This document shows, in pieces, positions 14,159-24,204 of a stretch of DNA of 39,743 bases. The position numbers and the translations under genes were made by a program. Location of the stretch: the NCBI GenBank assembly GCA_016208305.1, contig JACQYI010000025.1, forward strand, positions 1 through 39,743. The letters are read 5' to 3'. Numbering within the stretch: the stretch's first letter is position 1; each line of letters starts with the position of its first letter. The notes below the pieces were generated by a model. That model was not told the DNA's origin. It ran no database searches and was given only the letters and a program-made list of their open reading frames with translations. The stretch is from Oscillatoriophycideae cyanobacterium NC_groundwater_1537_Pr4_S-0.65um_50_18. Lineage in GTDB: Bacteria; Cyanobacteriota; Cyanobacteriia; Elainellales; Elainellaceae.

Positions 14159-15694
14159 CTAGGGCGTTACTTCTAGCTCTGTCACCTTGCCCTCTGCCTC
14201 TAGAGTAGTTAGGGAAGGCTGCATATCCGCCGCATTGCCGACCACCAAAGTAACCAACTGATTGGGTTTAAGGTTGGTTTGAGCCGCCCGTTGGATATCA
14301 GCGATCGTCATAGCCTCTACAGCTTTTTGATAGCGGAAGATAAAATCTGGCGGATAGCCATAGTACTCGTAGTTCATGAATCGCCCCAGAGTCTGGGAAG
14401 GGGTGGCAAACCGAAAGATGAAGGCGTTTAAGACAGAATCTTTGGCGCGGGTTAGCTCTGCCTCCGTGATGGGGCGATCGCGAACTTTCTCAATTTCTGC
14501 CAGCGTGGATTGGATAAAGGGGACGGTGGTGGACGATCGGGTTTGGCCGCCTGCCACAAAGGTGCCTGGAAAGTCGAACTGCGGCGACCAATAGGCATAA
14601 ACGCTATAGGCTAGCGCTTGTCGCGATCGCACCGTGTTGACCAACCTGCCACCCAAACCATTCATCACTTCATTCAGGATAGAAAGGGCGGCATAGTCAG
14701 GGTCATCGAGCTTACCACCCAAGTGACCGATTAGAACACTGCTCTGCGTGAGTTGCGGTTGATTCACAAGAAACACGCCGCCCGACTGTGCCTGAGCGAT
14801 CGTGCTGAGGTCAGGTGGGGCAGCAGGAGCAGCTTTGTCCGGCTGACCGCCATCGGCTAGATTGCCGTCTTTCCAATCTCCCAGCTTGGCGGTAATGAGC
14901 GATTTCATGTTGGCGCTGTCAAAATCACCCACGATACCCAACAAAATATTGTGGGGTTGAAAATATTGCTGATAGAAGCTCAGCACATCCCGGCGAGAAA
15001 TGTTTTCCAGCGTGGCATATTCCACAGTGCGGGCGTAGGGACTTTCGGCTCCATAAATCAGCTTTTGAAACTCTCGTCCGGCAATTTCCTCAGGGTTGTC
15101 ATTCCGGCGGGCGATTGCTCCCTGAATCTGGGTTTTAGCCAAGTCAATTTTGTCTTGCGGGAAAGCAGGCTGCCGCAGTACTTCTGTAAATAGACCCCAG
15201 ACTTCGTCTAGATCTTCGGTAAGAGCAATAAAGCTGGCCACGCCAGAAGTAGTGTTAATGCCCGTTTCTACAGAGGCAGCGCGCTGCTCTAAAGCCAGGT
15301 TTAGCGCTTCGGCAGGGTGGCTCTTTGTGCCACCGCTACGCATCACATTTCCCACAATGCTGGCCAACCCTACTTTGTCTAAAGGCTCTAGGCGTTCTCC
15401 TGTGTTGATCAGAGCCGAGCCGCCAATCAGCGGTAGCTCATGATCTTCTAACAAAAACACCTTAATGCCGTTCGCTAATTCAAACCGAGTGAAGCTAGGA
15501 ATTTTCAGCTCTGGCGCAGGAGGCAACTGCAAATCTGTATAGTGGCGGGGGGTCAAGGCTAAGGCGGGCGATCGCCCCCCGATAACGATCGCCAAGGTCA
15601 GCAGCACAATGAATCCATACTTCAGCAGTTTCTGACCCAGGCTCCAACCCAGATCCCAACCCAAATCCCAACCCAGTTTCCGACGACGATGCAT
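14159..15694 (-). CDS. M16-family peptidase-like protein, non-catalytic partner
   Basis: A protein of 511 residues. A membrane/signal segment (LKYGFIVLLTLAIVIGG, ending SPALA) follows an odd repeat GWDLGWDLGWSLG at residues 8-20. The rest has two M16 domains (FELANGIKVFLLEDHELPLIGGSALINTG ... and LVNTVRSRQALAYSVYAYWSP, with the R-x6-Y pair of the C-terminal domain). The zinc motif HxxEH is absent: the equivalent place reads GLASIVGNVMRSGGT. It is therefore probably the inactive half of a heterodimeric protease with the product of the next gene upstream (stop at 15789, 94 bp away), as in other bacterial M16B pairs. Periplasmic or exposed location is inferred from the signal. The N-terminal repeat is probably slippage and the real start may lie further in. 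Confidence 0.85.
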   Translation of the reverse strand: MHRRRKLGWDLGWDLGWSLGQKLLKYGFIVLLTLAIVIGGRSPALALTPRHYTDLQLPPAPELKIPSFTRFELANGIKVFLLEDHELPLIGGSALINTGERLEPLDKVGLASIVGNVMRSGGTKSHPAEALNLALEQRAASVETGINTTSGVASFIALTEDLDEVWGLFTEVLRQPAFPQDKIDLAKTQIQGAIARRNDNPEEIAGREFQKLIYGAESPYARTVEYATLENISRRDVLSFYQQYFQPHNILLGIVGDFDSANMKSLITAKLGDWKDGNLADGGQPDKAAPAAPPDLSTIAQAQSGGVFLVNQPQLTQSSVLIGHLGGKLDDPDYAALSILNEVMNGLGGRLVNTVRSRQALAYSVYAYWSPQFDFPGTFVAGGQTRSSTTVPFIQSTLAEIEKVRDRPITEAELTRAKDSVLNAFIFRFATPSQTLGRFMNYEYYGYPPDFIFRYQKAVEAMTIADIQRAAQTNLKPNQLVTLVVGNAADMQPSLTTLEAEGKVTELEVTP

Positions 15695-15788
15695 AGGGCA
15701 AATTTCCAGCGTATGGCGTTTTAGTAATGCAGTTTAGAAATGGAACAGTAGGGTTCAGACAGAATTTTTCCTAACGACAAAATCTTGT

Positions 15789-17465
15789 CTAATTTATAGG
15801 CAACAATTTCCCTACGGTTAAGTTTTTGGGCTGAAACAAATCTTGCGCGACCCGCTGCACATCTTCTGCGGTCACAGCCTCGATCGCTTTGAGTTGACCA
15901 TACAGATTGCGCCAGCTTCCCGTTTTAGCTTCATATTCTGGCAGCAGACTGGCCATACCTTCGTTAGAAGCCAGTGTTTGCAACAGTCCCGCCCGCGCCT
16001 GAGTTTTGATTCGATCGAGTTCTTCGGCAGAGACAGGAGTAGTTTTGAGTCGCGTCATTTCAGCATCCAGCGCAGTGGCCACTTGCTCAACACTAGACCC
16101 AGGCGCAGTTAGCGCATAGATCAACATCAGATTCGGGTAGCGATCGCCTGGAAATCCATCTGAAGCTTCGACCGTAAGCGCCAGATTTTTCTCGACTAGA
16201 GCTTGATACAGGCGAGCGGTACGTCCACCTGTCAGCAGGCCGCTAATAATTTGATACACCGCATGATCAGGATGGTTAATGCCGGGGCTGCGATAGCCTT
16301 CTAGGTACCAAGGTTCGGTAGGCAGCCGCAGAATAATTTCTTGGGGTTCGGTTTGGGCTGAAGTTACCATCTCAAGATCGGGGGCTGGCGATTGCGTCTT
16401 AAACCTGCTGAAATAAGTCTGTGCCAATCGCTCAACTTCAACAGGGTTCACATCTCCGACGATCGCCATGACGATGTGATTGGGGGTGTAATAGCTTTGG
16501 TAGAACCGCTGGATGTCTTGACGGGTGAGGCTGCGAATATCTGCCTCAGAGCCAATCACCGGACGTCCGTAGGGGTTGTCTGGCAGTGCCACCTCCAAAA
16601 ATTGCTCTACCATTTTGCCGATCGGTGAGTTATCCGTCCGCATTCGCCGTTCTTCTAAAATGACTTCTTTCTCTTCATAGAACTCGCGAAAGACGGGGTC
16701 TAGAAATCGCTCCGACTCCAGAGACATCCAAAGCTCTAGCTTATTGGATGGGAAACTGTAAAAATAGCGCGTCGCATCAGCCGAAGTGGTCGCATTTAAA
16801 CCAACGCCACCCGATTGCTCGACAATTTGCCCAAACTCGTTTTGCTTGACATAGCCAGCAGCCTTAGCCTGGGCTTGCTCAAATTCTTGCTGAAGCTTTG
16901 CCATATTGCCCGCTTGCACTAAGCCTGGAGCCGCTGAGCCTGGAGATCCTGAGCCTGGAGATGCACTTCGTGATTCCGGGCGTTGTGGATTAGATACAGC
17001 CTGCATCTGCTCGGTGAGGCGATCGAGGCGATCGAGCCAAGGTTTTTCGGCTCGGTAGTTTGTCGTGCCAATCCGCGATGTTCCCTTAAAGGCAAGATGC
17101 TCTAAAAAATGTGCCGCACCTGTTTTTCCCGGTTCTTCGTAGGCAGAACCAATGTTGACATAGGTCATGAAAGACACGATGGGCGCTTGGTGTCGCTCCA
17201 TCACAATGAATTTCATGCCGTTGTCTAGCGTAAATTCCGTTGTGCGACTTTCGACGCGATCGATATAAGGCTGCGAGCTACTCTCATAAGCCCAGCTTGG
17301 GGGTACGGCGCTGGTGAGTAGCAGAATGAACAGCAGAAAAAAACAAGCAAGTCGAGTGTAACGCATGAATATATTCAAAGCCATTTTCGAATCTTGGCAC
17401 TGTATCTCAGCACCGTATCTCAGCATAGAGACGTTTGTGCATCCTCCACTGGCGTGATGCCTCAT
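15789..17465 (-). CDS. M16-family zinc peptidase, catalytic
   Basis: A protein of 558 residues in the longest frame. The zinc motif HFLEH (about 119-123, inside TGAAHFLEHLAFKGT) is intact and the downstream YEEKEVILEERRMR supplies the third-ligand Glu region. The second M16 domain follows (LPTEPWYLEGYRSPG ...). A signal peptide starts at the ATG at 17384 or 17366 (MRYTRLACFFLLFILLLTSA, then SWA), which I prefer over 17465. A Pro/Ser/Gly-rich insert (SRSASPGSGSPGSAAPG) at about 165-181 separates helices and may be a flexible loop. With the inactive partner encoded next, it likely degrades peptides outside the cytoplasm, as in the processing-peptidase family. Confidence 0.9.
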   Translation of the reverse strand: MRHHASGGCTNVSMLRYGAEIQCQDSKMALNIFMRYTRLACFFLLFILLLTSAVPPSWAYESSSQPYIDRVESRTTEFTLDNGMKFIVMERHQAPIVSFMTYVNIGSAYEEPGKTGAAHFLEHLAFKGTSRIGTTNYRAEKPWLDRLDRLTEQMQAVSNPQRPESRSASPGSGSPGSAAPGLVQAGNMAKLQQEFEQAQAKAAGYVKQNEFGQIVEQSGGVGLNATTSADATRYFYSFPSNKLELWMSLESERFLDPVFREFYEEKEVILEERRMRTDNSPIGKMVEQFLEVALPDNPYGRPVIGSEADIRSLTRQDIQRFYQSYYTPNHIVMAIVGDVNPVEVERLAQTYFSRFKTQSPAPDLEMVTSAQTEPQEIILRLPTEPWYLEGYRSPGINHPDHAVYQIISGLLTGGRTARLYQALVEKNLALTVEASDGFPGDRYPNLMLIYALTAPGSSVEQVATALDAEMTRLKTTPVSAEELDRIKTQARAGLLQTLASNEGMASLLPEYEAKTGSWRNLYGQLKAIEAVTAEDVQRVAQDLFQPKNLTVGKLLPIN

Positions 17466-17669
17466 CCGTCGGGTAAATATCAGCCGCCAGCAAGCTAAAA
17501 TACACAGACTGTAAAATACCCTGATTGACTAAAACAAAGCTTGCAAGTCCGATCGCCACAGGGTTACTGCGATAGTCACTCAAGCTGTAGGGGGGTTGCG
17601 CGTTCTACTGAGTCGATGCAGCTAGATACCTTGAAACCCGGATCTGATCTTCCTAGCCTTTATCTTGCA

Positions 17670-18206
17670 ATGAAACGATATCTGTGTGGTTATCTCACAA
17701 TTATTGCCTTGTCTCTGGCAGGTTGCACAGAATTGCGATCGCCTCAGGAGATGGACAAACCCCTAAAGGTTGTCGTGCTGGATGACAAGTTGAAGATCAT
17801 TGCAGGCCAAACGGTTTATGTCCCCATCTATTCTCATATCTATACGGGAGAACGCAGTCGAACCTGGGATCTTACCGCCACTGTCAGTATTCGCAATACC
17901 GATCTGACCCACCCTATCATCGTTGCTTCAGTCAGCTATTACGGCACTAACGGCACTCTAATCCGCAAATATTTAGAGCAACCCGTAGAGCTAAATCCGT
18001 TAGCGGCAACCGACTTTGTGGTCGATCAAGCCGATGCCAGCGGTGGAGTCGGAGCAGCTTTTATTGTGGAATGGGTAGCGCAAGAGCAGGTTTCTGTGCC
18101 CGTGATTGAGGCAGTCATGATCAATACTGTGGGAAACCAGGGCATCTCTTTTGTCAGTCCTGGGCGCGTGATCAAAAGCCAAGGCGAGAGCGATTTAGTT
18201 AAGTAG
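17670..18206 (+). CDS. DUF3124 lipoprotein
   Basis: From the ATG at 17670 the protein has a lipoprotein signal (MKRYLCGYLTIIALSLAGC, lipobox LAGC). The mature part VYVPIYSHIYTGERSRTWDLTATVSIRNTD ... SVSYYGTNGTLIRKY ... GGVGAAFIVEWVA matches DUF3124, a family of secreted beta-rich proteins of unknown function common in cyanobacteria. The frame is open upstream to 17541 but that part has no protein-like features and would bury the signal. It is divergent from the M16 peptidase and ends 7 bp before a strong hairpin. Confidence 0.82.
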   Translation: MKRYLCGYLTIIALSLAGCTELRSPQEMDKPLKVVVLDDKLKIIAGQTVYVPIYSHIYTGERSRTWDLTATVSIRNTDLTHPIIVASVSYYGTNGTLIRKYLEQPVELNPLAATDFVVDQADASGGVGAAFIVEWVAQEQVSVPVIEAVMINTVGNQGISFVSPGRVIKSQGESDLVK

Positions 18207-18213
18207 TTTTTGA

Positions 18214-18250
18214 GAGGATAATTTTATCGATTGCCGATAAAATTATCCTC
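18214..18250. terminator. bidirectional 15-bp hairpin between convergent genes
   Basis: GAGGATAATTTTATC (18214-18228) and GATAAAATTATCCTC (18236-18250) are exact reverse complements with a 7-base loop. It lies between the stop at 18206 (plus) and the transketolase stop at 18281 (minus), so it can serve both. There is no long T-run after either arm, but the stem contains TTTT/AAAA tracts. Confidence 0.7.
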
Positions 18251-18280
18251 CACGCCCTATCTCCAGAGCTGGAAAGCAGA

Positions 18281-20188
18281 TTAGCCTACCAATTCCTTAA
18301 CCTTTGCCATAATGCCATCTGGATCAAGCCCCTGGTAAGGGAACTGCTCCCATAGGCCACCACAGCCTTCTTTATGGGTTCCCAGATAGGCAAATTTGGG
18401 GGTGTAGCCGCGCTCTAGCAACCAGGAGCCAAAGCGGCTGCCCAAGCCAGTTTTGCGGTTAAAGGATTCTGCCGTCAGGACAAAGGGGGCTTTGCCAATC
18501 TTCGCCATCATCTCTTCATCCACCACATTTAACGTGGGCTTGTTGATTAAGCCCACGTCAATGCCCTGCTGCTTCAGTCGCTCAACGGCATCCAAGGCGC
18601 GATACAGGGTTTCGCCAAAGGTAACGATGTATCCGGCAGTGCCTTCTCGCACCACCTCATCTTTGCCGGGGGCAAATTGGTAGTCGCCGCCATACAGATC
18701 GTTGCCACTCGCATCCAGAATGTTAGGGGTCGTCGAGCGGGTAGAAAAGATAAACCGCAGACCCGGATCGTTGAAAACAGCTTTGACACAAGCCGTCATC
18801 TGAGCTGCATCCGCCGGGAAATAGAGTCGGGTCGCGTACCCATCGTCTAGCCCGTTGTCGGCAAACATGTTGTTGATGCCGAAGTGGCAGGTGTTGTCTG
18901 CCATGTCATCGATGCCGGAATGGGAAAAATGGCAAAGCAGATTGGAATAGTTGAGCCGCGCCATCGTGATTTCGGAAATACACATTTCCAGGAAGGCACT
19001 AAATGTGGCAAAAATGCCCTGCTTACCTTGCTCCATGCCAAAGCCTGCCGCTGCTGAGATATTGCCCCGCTCCATAATGCCAGAGCTAATAAAAATCTCA
19101 GGGTAGGCCGCATGGATTTTGTTTAGACCACAGGAACCTTCGAGATCGCTGTCAATGCAGACCACCTTAGCCTTGCGCTCCTCAGCCGTCATGCCATCCA
19201 GAATAGAGACAACGGCTTGACCAAACACATTGCGATTCGAGCCACGATTGCTCCCAGAACCGAGATAGGTATATTCGTGCTTGTTCTTAGGAATTCCCTT
19301 CAGAACGGCAACGGCTTCGGGGTAGCCACGCTTTTCTAGATAAGCGATCGCCTTATCTAGCGAAATCACGTCATGCCCATGAGTAGAGCCTTCTAGCCCC
19401 TCAATACCCACACACATTTTGCGCTTGTTGACCAAAGCGATCGGCCCCGGTGTCGTCACAGCCGCACACATCCGCCGATATAGATCGTCAATGTCTTCGC
19501 CATCGCCTTCATTAACGCTCAAGCCGTGTCCGGTGAGGGTTTGAGTCACGGTGTACCCCGGCATGTAGTCAGAAGGGTGTCCGGCGATCGTCACATCGTT
19601 ATCGTCAATCAACAGTTTGACGTTGAGGTTGTGAGAGACGGCCAGACGAGCCGCTTCGGCATCGTCACCCTCTTGCTGAGAGCCGTCTGAACCCAGACAA
19701 ACCAAGACCTTATCGGGATTGGCTAAAGCAACACCATTGACGTAAGGCCACATATGCCCCAACCGCCCTGAGCTAAATTTGACTCCGGGAGTTAGTCCCA
19801 GTTCAGGATGCCCTGGCAAGCCAGAATGGGCTTCACGATAGTGCAACAGCTTTTCGGCTGGCAATTCGCCATGTAGCACCGCCATCAGGTATTGCGTGCC
19901 CACACGATGTCCCGCTTCATCAAAAAAGATGGGGACAAATTTGTCAGGTGCGCCTCGAAAGAAAGCATCCAAGATCACCACTTCTGGCACGGTATCGTAG
20001 GGGCCACCCGTGTGTCCGCCGACGCCTCTAGCAGCTCCGGTTGCGGTGAAAAAGACGATCGCATCTCGGCAAAGCTGAATATTGGCCTTCAGCGCCTCGC
20101 GATCGTTGGGGGTGAGGGTGGGCTGAGTCGGGTCGAGCGCTAGGGGTTTATAGGCTTTCAGATCGATCGGAAAGCTGTCAGTAGTCAT
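18281..20188 (-). CDS. transketolase-like thiamine-diphosphate enzyme, non-canonical
   Basis: A protein of 635 residues with the full transketolase layout: a TPP-binding half (GSDGSQQEGDDAEAARLA ... LLIDDNDV, the GDG...N motif with GSDG), a pyrimidine-binding middle half (SSGIMERGNISAAAGFGMEQGK, then FATFSAFLEM with the usual Phe pair) and a C-terminal domain (VGLINKPTLNVVDEE). The N-terminus (ARGVGGHTGGPYDTVPEVVILDAFF) differs clearly from the Calvin-cycle enzyme, which has SGHPGLPMG there, and the TPP motif has DDND rather than DNN. So it is probably a paralog with another substrate, not the main tkt. It is a single-gene unit followed by the 18214-18250 hairpin. High confidence in the fold, low in the substrate. 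Confidence 0.85.
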   Translation of the reverse strand: MTTDSFPIDLKAYKPLALDPTQPTLTPNDREALKANIQLCRDAIVFFTATGAARGVGGHTGGPYDTVPEVVILDAFFRGAPDKFVPIFFDEAGHRVGTQYLMAVLHGELPAEKLLHYREAHSGLPGHPELGLTPGVKFSSGRLGHMWPYVNGVALANPDKVLVCLGSDGSQQEGDDAEAARLAVSHNLNVKLLIDDNDVTIAGHPSDYMPGYTVTQTLTGHGLSVNEGDGEDIDDLYRRMCAAVTTPGPIALVNKRKMCVGIEGLEGSTHGHDVISLDKAIAYLEKRGYPEAVAVLKGIPKNKHEYTYLGSGSNRGSNRNVFGQAVVSILDGMTAEERKAKVVCIDSDLEGSCGLNKIHAAYPEIFISSGIMERGNISAAAGFGMEQGKQGIFATFSAFLEMCISEITMARLNYSNLLCHFSHSGIDDMADNTCHFGINNMFADNGLDDGYATRLYFPADAAQMTACVKAVFNDPGLRFIFSTRSTTPNILDASGNDLYGGDYQFAPGKDEVVREGTAGYIVTFGETLYRALDAVERLKQQGIDVGLINKPTLNVVDEEMMAKIGKAPFVLTAESFNRKTGLGSRFGSWLLERGYTPKFAYLGTHKEGCGGLWEQFPYQGLDPDGIMAKVKELVG

Positions 20189-20395
20189 GGCTTGAAGTCC
20201 TGGGTTGAGCTGTGCGAGGAAATTGACAATGCGATTTCGGCAATATTGGGTTGATCCAACTTAGCCGCTAGTAATGACCTTACTACACTGCCAGTCTCCT
20301 CAAAGCCAGTCTACTCAAACCGAGGCTGAAAATTAGCGCCCTCTTGCGACAGAAAATGGCTCAATTCCAACTCCTAAGGCCGCATACAGCCTAGA
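20189..20395. other. 207-bp spacer between dnaJ end and transketolase start
   Basis: It should contain the transketolase promoter on the minus strand. GCCAGTCTCCTCAAA and GCCAGTCTACTCAAA (20290-20304 and 20306-20320) form a 16-bp-period direct repeat with one difference. Nothing else is recognised. Confidence 0.45.
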
Positions 20396-21346
20396 TCAAT
20401 CCAGCAAATGCTCACGCGGGTCAAACGCTTCAATCTGACGGAGCTTCTCATACAGCTCTCGCTCCTGCGGCGTTAAATCTTTGGGCGTCACAATCTGAAT
20501 CTCTACAATCTGATCGCCCCGATCGTCCTCTGTAGGATAGCCCTTGCCCCCTAGCCGCAGCCTTTGACCCGATCGCACTCCCGCCGGAATCATCATCTTC
20601 ACCAGACCATCCAATGTGGGAATCTCGATCGCCCCGCCCAAGACAGCCTCGGTCGGCGTCACGGGAATTTGGCAAAAAATATCAAATCCCTCAAGCCGAA
20701 AGAACGGATGCGGCGGCACATCGATCGTCAGATATAAATCCCCGCCCGCTATTCCCTGCCCTTTCAAGCGAATTCGCTGACCGCTGAGCATTCCAGGCGG
20801 CATATTCACCTCTAGCGATCGCCCATCCTCTAGACGCACTCGCTCTCGCCCCCCGGTATAGGCTTTGTCTATGGGCACCGTCAGCCGCGCTTCGGCATTG
20901 CGCGGACTAGGGCGTGACACGGTATAGGCCGTCTTTGTTGTTTTAGGACGGTAAACCTCTTCATCTGTAGGAATGGTAGATCCGGCGGCTTGCCGACTCA
21001 AAAGCTGATCGACAAAGGAGTTAAAGTCGCGGTATTGGCCAAAATCAGCTTCATCTTCGCCACGGCCATTGCGGCTACCCCAGGCTTTAGCGCGTGAGGC
21101 CACCCCTTGAAAGCCACTCTGATTCCAAAAGCGACTGAACTGATCGTACTGCGTGCGTTTACTGGCATCAAACAGCACTTCGTAGGCTTCCCCCAAGTCT
21201 TTAAACTTTTCCTCGGCCACTTTGTCCCCAGGGTTCAAATCCGGGTGATACTGCCGTGCCAGCTTGCGGTACGCTTGCTTAATTTCTTCAGTTGTAGCTT
21301 CTTTGGGAACTCCCAAGATTGCGTAGTAGTTCCGAAAGTTCTGCAT
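20396..21346 (-). CDS. dnaJ: DnaJ-type co-chaperone (CbpA-like, no zinc finger)
   Basis: A protein of 316 residues. The J-domain occupies residues 6-72, with the HPD motif at 34-36 in [14 protein letters not shown]. There is no Cys-rich zinc region; a linker leads straight into two peptide-binding beta-domains ([71 protein letters not shown]). This is the CbpA/type II layout. It activates the ATPase of an Hsp70, most likely the DnaK encoded directly upstream on the same strand (144-bp gap). Confidence 0.92.
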   Translation of the reverse strand: MQNFRNYYAILGVPKEATTEEIKQAYRKLARQYHPDLNPGDKVAEEKFKDLGEAYEVLFDASKRTQYDQFSRFWNQSGFQGVASRAKAWGSRNGRGEDEADFGQYRDFNSFVDQLLSRQAAGSTIPTDEEVYRPKTTKTAYTVSRPSPRNAEARLTVPIDKAYTGGRERVRLEDGRSLEVNMPPGMLSGQRIRLKGQGIAGGDLYLTIDVPPHPFFRLEGFDIFCQIPVTPTEAVLGGAIEIPTLDGLVKMMIPAGVRSGQRLRLGGKGYPTEDDRGDQIVEIQIVTPKDLTPQERELYEKLRQIEAFDPREHLLD

Positions 21347-21490
21347 ATTTTGGGGAGCTTTAGATTCTAAGTTTTTAGCTTTATATTCTGAGAGATATTC
21401 TGAGAGTTGCTTGGCTTTGCAGGATAAATCTCAGTGAATCCTGCAAAGGTTTTACAGTGCGCTAAAGGTTTCACAGTGCGCTTTGGGCTG

Positions 21491-24088
21491 CTACAGCCAT
21501 TCATCATCGTCATCCCACCCGTCATCTGAGCCTGTGTAATCAGTACTGTCGGCCGGAGGACGACGCACCGAGTCAGGAGGACGGCGACCCGTATAAGCAT
21601 CGCGTCCGTTGGCGGCTCGATCGCCTTTTTCGTAGCTTTCCCGGCTATAAGCGTCCCGGCTATAGGCATCGCGTTCAGAAGTCTCTCGATCGTAAGTACT
21701 GCGATCGCTCCGGCTATAGGTATCCCGACGGCTGCGATCGGGGGTATCTCGATCGCTGTTGCGGCCAGAAGCACCGCTATCTTGCGGATAAGGGGTGCGA
21801 TCGCTCCGCTCACTCCGGCTGTCTCGATCGTCAGGGTTCTCTCGGCTGTAGGTATCGCGGCGGCTGTAGCCACCGGAGTCAGAGCCAAAGGCATCTCTAG
21901 GCGCGATTTCTCTCGAAGGCCGATCGCGGGTGTCTCGCGGATAGTTGTCTTGGGGGTAAGGATCACGGCTGCCCCGATCGTAAGCATCACGGCTGTCCCG
22001 ACTGCTGTCCCGGCTGCTATCTCGACTGTAAGCGTCGCGGCTATAGGCATCGCGATCGTAGCTGTCCCGGCTATAAGCATCCCGGCTGCTGTCCCGACTA
22101 TAGGTATCCCGACTGTAAGTGTCGCGGCTATAGGCATCCCGGCCATAATCACGACCGTAGTTATCCCGGCGATCGTCGTAATAATCCTCATCATCGCCAA
22201 ACAAATCTTCCCCAATGCTGGAAAGGGTGCGACGGATAGAGCCAAAGAAGTCGGTTTCGCCTTCGTCTTCCTGCGTCAGTTGATAAACTTCGCGTTGCAG
22301 GTCGTAGATGGCATCCCGCAGGTCGGCTTGGGCAATGTCAATGCCGCGATCGTCATCTTGTTTCAAAAAGGCGCGGAGTTCCTGTACCAGGTTCTCAATT
22401 CGGCGGCGATAAGAGCTGGCAAACTGCATACCAAAATCGAGCGCCACCTCGCGGAGCTGCCGTTCAGCTTCGTAGGTCAGCGCTTCGGCCTTGGTGCGTT
22501 TCTCAATGCGATCGCGCTTTTGCCGATCTTGGTCAGCGTACAGCTCCGCTTCTTGCACCATGCGGTTAATTTCGGCTTCGTTCAGGTTAGATGCTCCCTG
22601 AATGGTGATGCCTTGCTCCCGTCCGGTGGTTCTGTCCATAGCCGTCACCTGCAAGATACCGTTGGCATCAATGTCAAAAGCGACCTGAACTTGAGGAATG
22701 CCGCGCGGCGCTGGCGGAATGCCCATCAGCTTAAAGCGGCCTAGGGATTTGTTATCCGTCGCCATTTCGCGTTCGCCTTGGACGACATGCACCTCTACCA
22801 TCGTCTGATTATTCTCAGAGGTGGAGAAAGTATCCGATCGCCGGACTGGAATCGTGGTGTTGCGCGGAATCAGCTTTTTCATAACGCCGCCGATCGTTTC
22901 TAGCCCCACCGAAAGCGGCGTGACATCCAGCAGCAAAATATCTTGCACTTCTTGGTTGAGAATGCCGGCCTGAATCGCAGCGCCGACTGCCACAGCCTCA
23001 TCGGGGTTAATATTCTCCTTCGGCTCCCGCTCTAGCAGCACCCGCACCACCTCTTTGACCATCGGCATACGGCTTGCCCCACCCACCAAAATCACATCAT
23101 CGATCTGGCTGGCTCGCAGTCCGGTATCGCTCAAAGCCTGCTTTACAGGCGCACGCAAACGGTTGACCAGATCGCCACAAAGCTCCTCAAACTGCGATCG
23201 CGTCATCCGAGTTTCTAAATGCTTTGGCCCATCTTCCGTGGCCGTAATAAAAGGTAGGTTTATTTCGGTCGAGGAAATACCCGATAGCTCAATCTTGGCT
23301 TTCTCGGCAGCCTCCATCAACCGCTGAAGCGCCTGACGATCGCGCCGGAGATCGATGCCTTCCTGCTGCATAAACTGATCGGCAAGCCAGTCTACAATCC
23401 GGCGATCGAAATCGCTACCGCCCAGCTGGGTATCACCACTGGTGGCTTTGACCTCAAAGACGCCATCGCCAATGTCGAGAATCGAAACGTCAAAGGTGCC
23501 ACCCCCTAAATCAAAGACCAAGATCGTCTGGCTGTCGGTGCGATCGAGTCCATAGGCAAGCGAGGCTGCCGTCGGCTCGTTTAAGATGCGCAAAACCTCC
23601 AGTCCGGCAATCCGTCCGGCATCGCGGGTCGCCTGTCGCTGAGCATCGTTAAAGTAAGCTGGAACAGTAATCACGGCACCTGTCACTGTTTCTCCCAGGT
23701 AGCGCGTCGCTTCATCTGCCAACTTACGCAAGATCATCGAAGACAGCTCTTCGGGCGCAAATTCCTTACGCAACCGAGGACACTTAATCCGGATGGCATC
23801 ATACTCATCTTTGCGAATGGTGTACGCCACCCGCTTGAGTTCGGCATTCAGCTCGCTATAGCGGCGTCCAATGTAGCGTTTCACGCCGTAATAGGTGTTC
23901 TGCGGGTTCAGCACAGACTGCCGCCGCGCCATTTGTCCTACGAGTCGTTCTTCATCCTTGGTGAAGGCCACCACAGAAGGAGTAGTCCGCATCCCTTCGG
24001 AATTGGCGATGACGACGGGTTTGCCACCTTCCATAACGGCCACAACAGAATTCGTTGTTCCCAAGTCAATGCCGACTACTTTTCCCAT
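21491..24088 (-). CDS. dnaK: Hsp70 chaperone DnaK (DnaK1-like) with long Tyr/Arg/Asp/Ser repeat tail
   Basis: A protein of 865 residues, against about 635 for standard DnaK. Residues 1-385 form the ATPase domain ([17 protein letters not shown], then [20 protein letters not shown] and [14 protein letters not shown]) and 390-610 the substrate-binding domain ([18 protein letters not shown]). From about residue 615 there is a tail of some 250 residues built of SRDx[12 protein letters not shown] and YDRD units, ending in an acidic [11 protein letters not shown]. Cyanobacterial DnaK1 paralogs have variable low-complexity tails, so I assign it there rather than to the main DnaK2. dnaJ follows on the same strand. 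The tail is likely disordered and its role is unknown. Confidence 0.92.
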   Translation of the reverse strand: MGKVVGIDLGTTNSVVAVMEGGKPVVIANSEGMRTTPSVVAFTKDEERLVGQMARRQSVLNPQNTYYGVKRYIGRRYSELNAELKRVAYTIRKDEYDAIRIKCPRLRKEFAPEELSSMILRKLADEATRYLGETVTGAVITVPAYFNDAQRQATRDAGRIAGLEVLRILNEPTAASLAYGLDRTDSQTILVFDLGGGTFDVSILDIGDGVFEVKATSGDTQLGGSDFDRRIVDWLADQFMQQEGIDLRRDRQALQRLMEAAEKAKIELSGISSTEINLPFITATEDGPKHLETRMTRSQFEELCGDLVNRLRAPVKQALSDTGLRASQIDDVILVGGASRMPMVKEVVRVLLEREPKENINPDEAVAVGAAIQAGILNQEVQDILLLDVTPLSVGLETIGGVMKKLIPRNTTIPVRRSDTFSTSENNQTMVEVHVVQGEREMATDNKSLGRFKLMGIPPAPRGIPQVQVAFDIDANGILQVTAMDRTTGREQGITIQGASNLNEAEINRMVQEAELYADQDRQKRDRIEKRTKAEALTYEAERQLREVALDFGMQFASSYRRRIENLVQELRAFLKQDDDRGIDIAQADLRDAIYDLQREVYQLTQEDEGETDFFGSIRRTLSSIGEDLFGDDEDYYDDRRDNYGRDYGRDAYSRDTYSRDTYSRDSSRDAYSRDSYDRDAYSRDAYSRDSSRDSSRDSRDAYDRGSRDPYPQDNYPRDTRDRPSREIAPRDAFGSDSGGYSRRDTYSRENPDDRDSRSERSDRTPYPQDSGASGRNSDRDTPDRSRRDTYSRSDRSTYDRETSERDAYSRDAYSRESYEKGDRAANGRDAYTGRRPPDSVRRPPADSTDYTGSDDGWDDDDEWL
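21560..22165. repeat. imperfect tandem repeat coding the DnaK tail
   Basis: The plus strand shows many copies of a block like CGGCTATAAGCATCCCGG, with 12-, 15- and 18-bp spacings, such as CCCGGCTATAAGCATCCCGG near 22066. Together they code the SRDAYSRD-type units. The same GC-rich repeat leaves long open frames in other registers on both strands, which are by-products. Confidence 0.75.
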
Positions 24089-24204
24089 TCGATGAGGTTC
24101 TCCTCGCCTGAGCTACTAGGGTTAATGAATGCACAAAGATGCTGTTGCGATCATTGTATCTTGCTACCCATGATGCTTACGGTGGGGATTTCCGTCAATC
24201 CCAA

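Noticed and set aside
17541-17669. Upstream extension of the DUF3124 frame
   Set aside because: It would put 43 residues ahead of a clear lipoprotein signal peptide; the ATG at 17670 is the better start.
21367-22744. Long Ala/Ile/Thr-rich frames on both strands (292 and 320 codons)
   Set aside because: They are by-products of the GC-rich repeat that codes the DnaK tail and have no start signals or recognisable domains.
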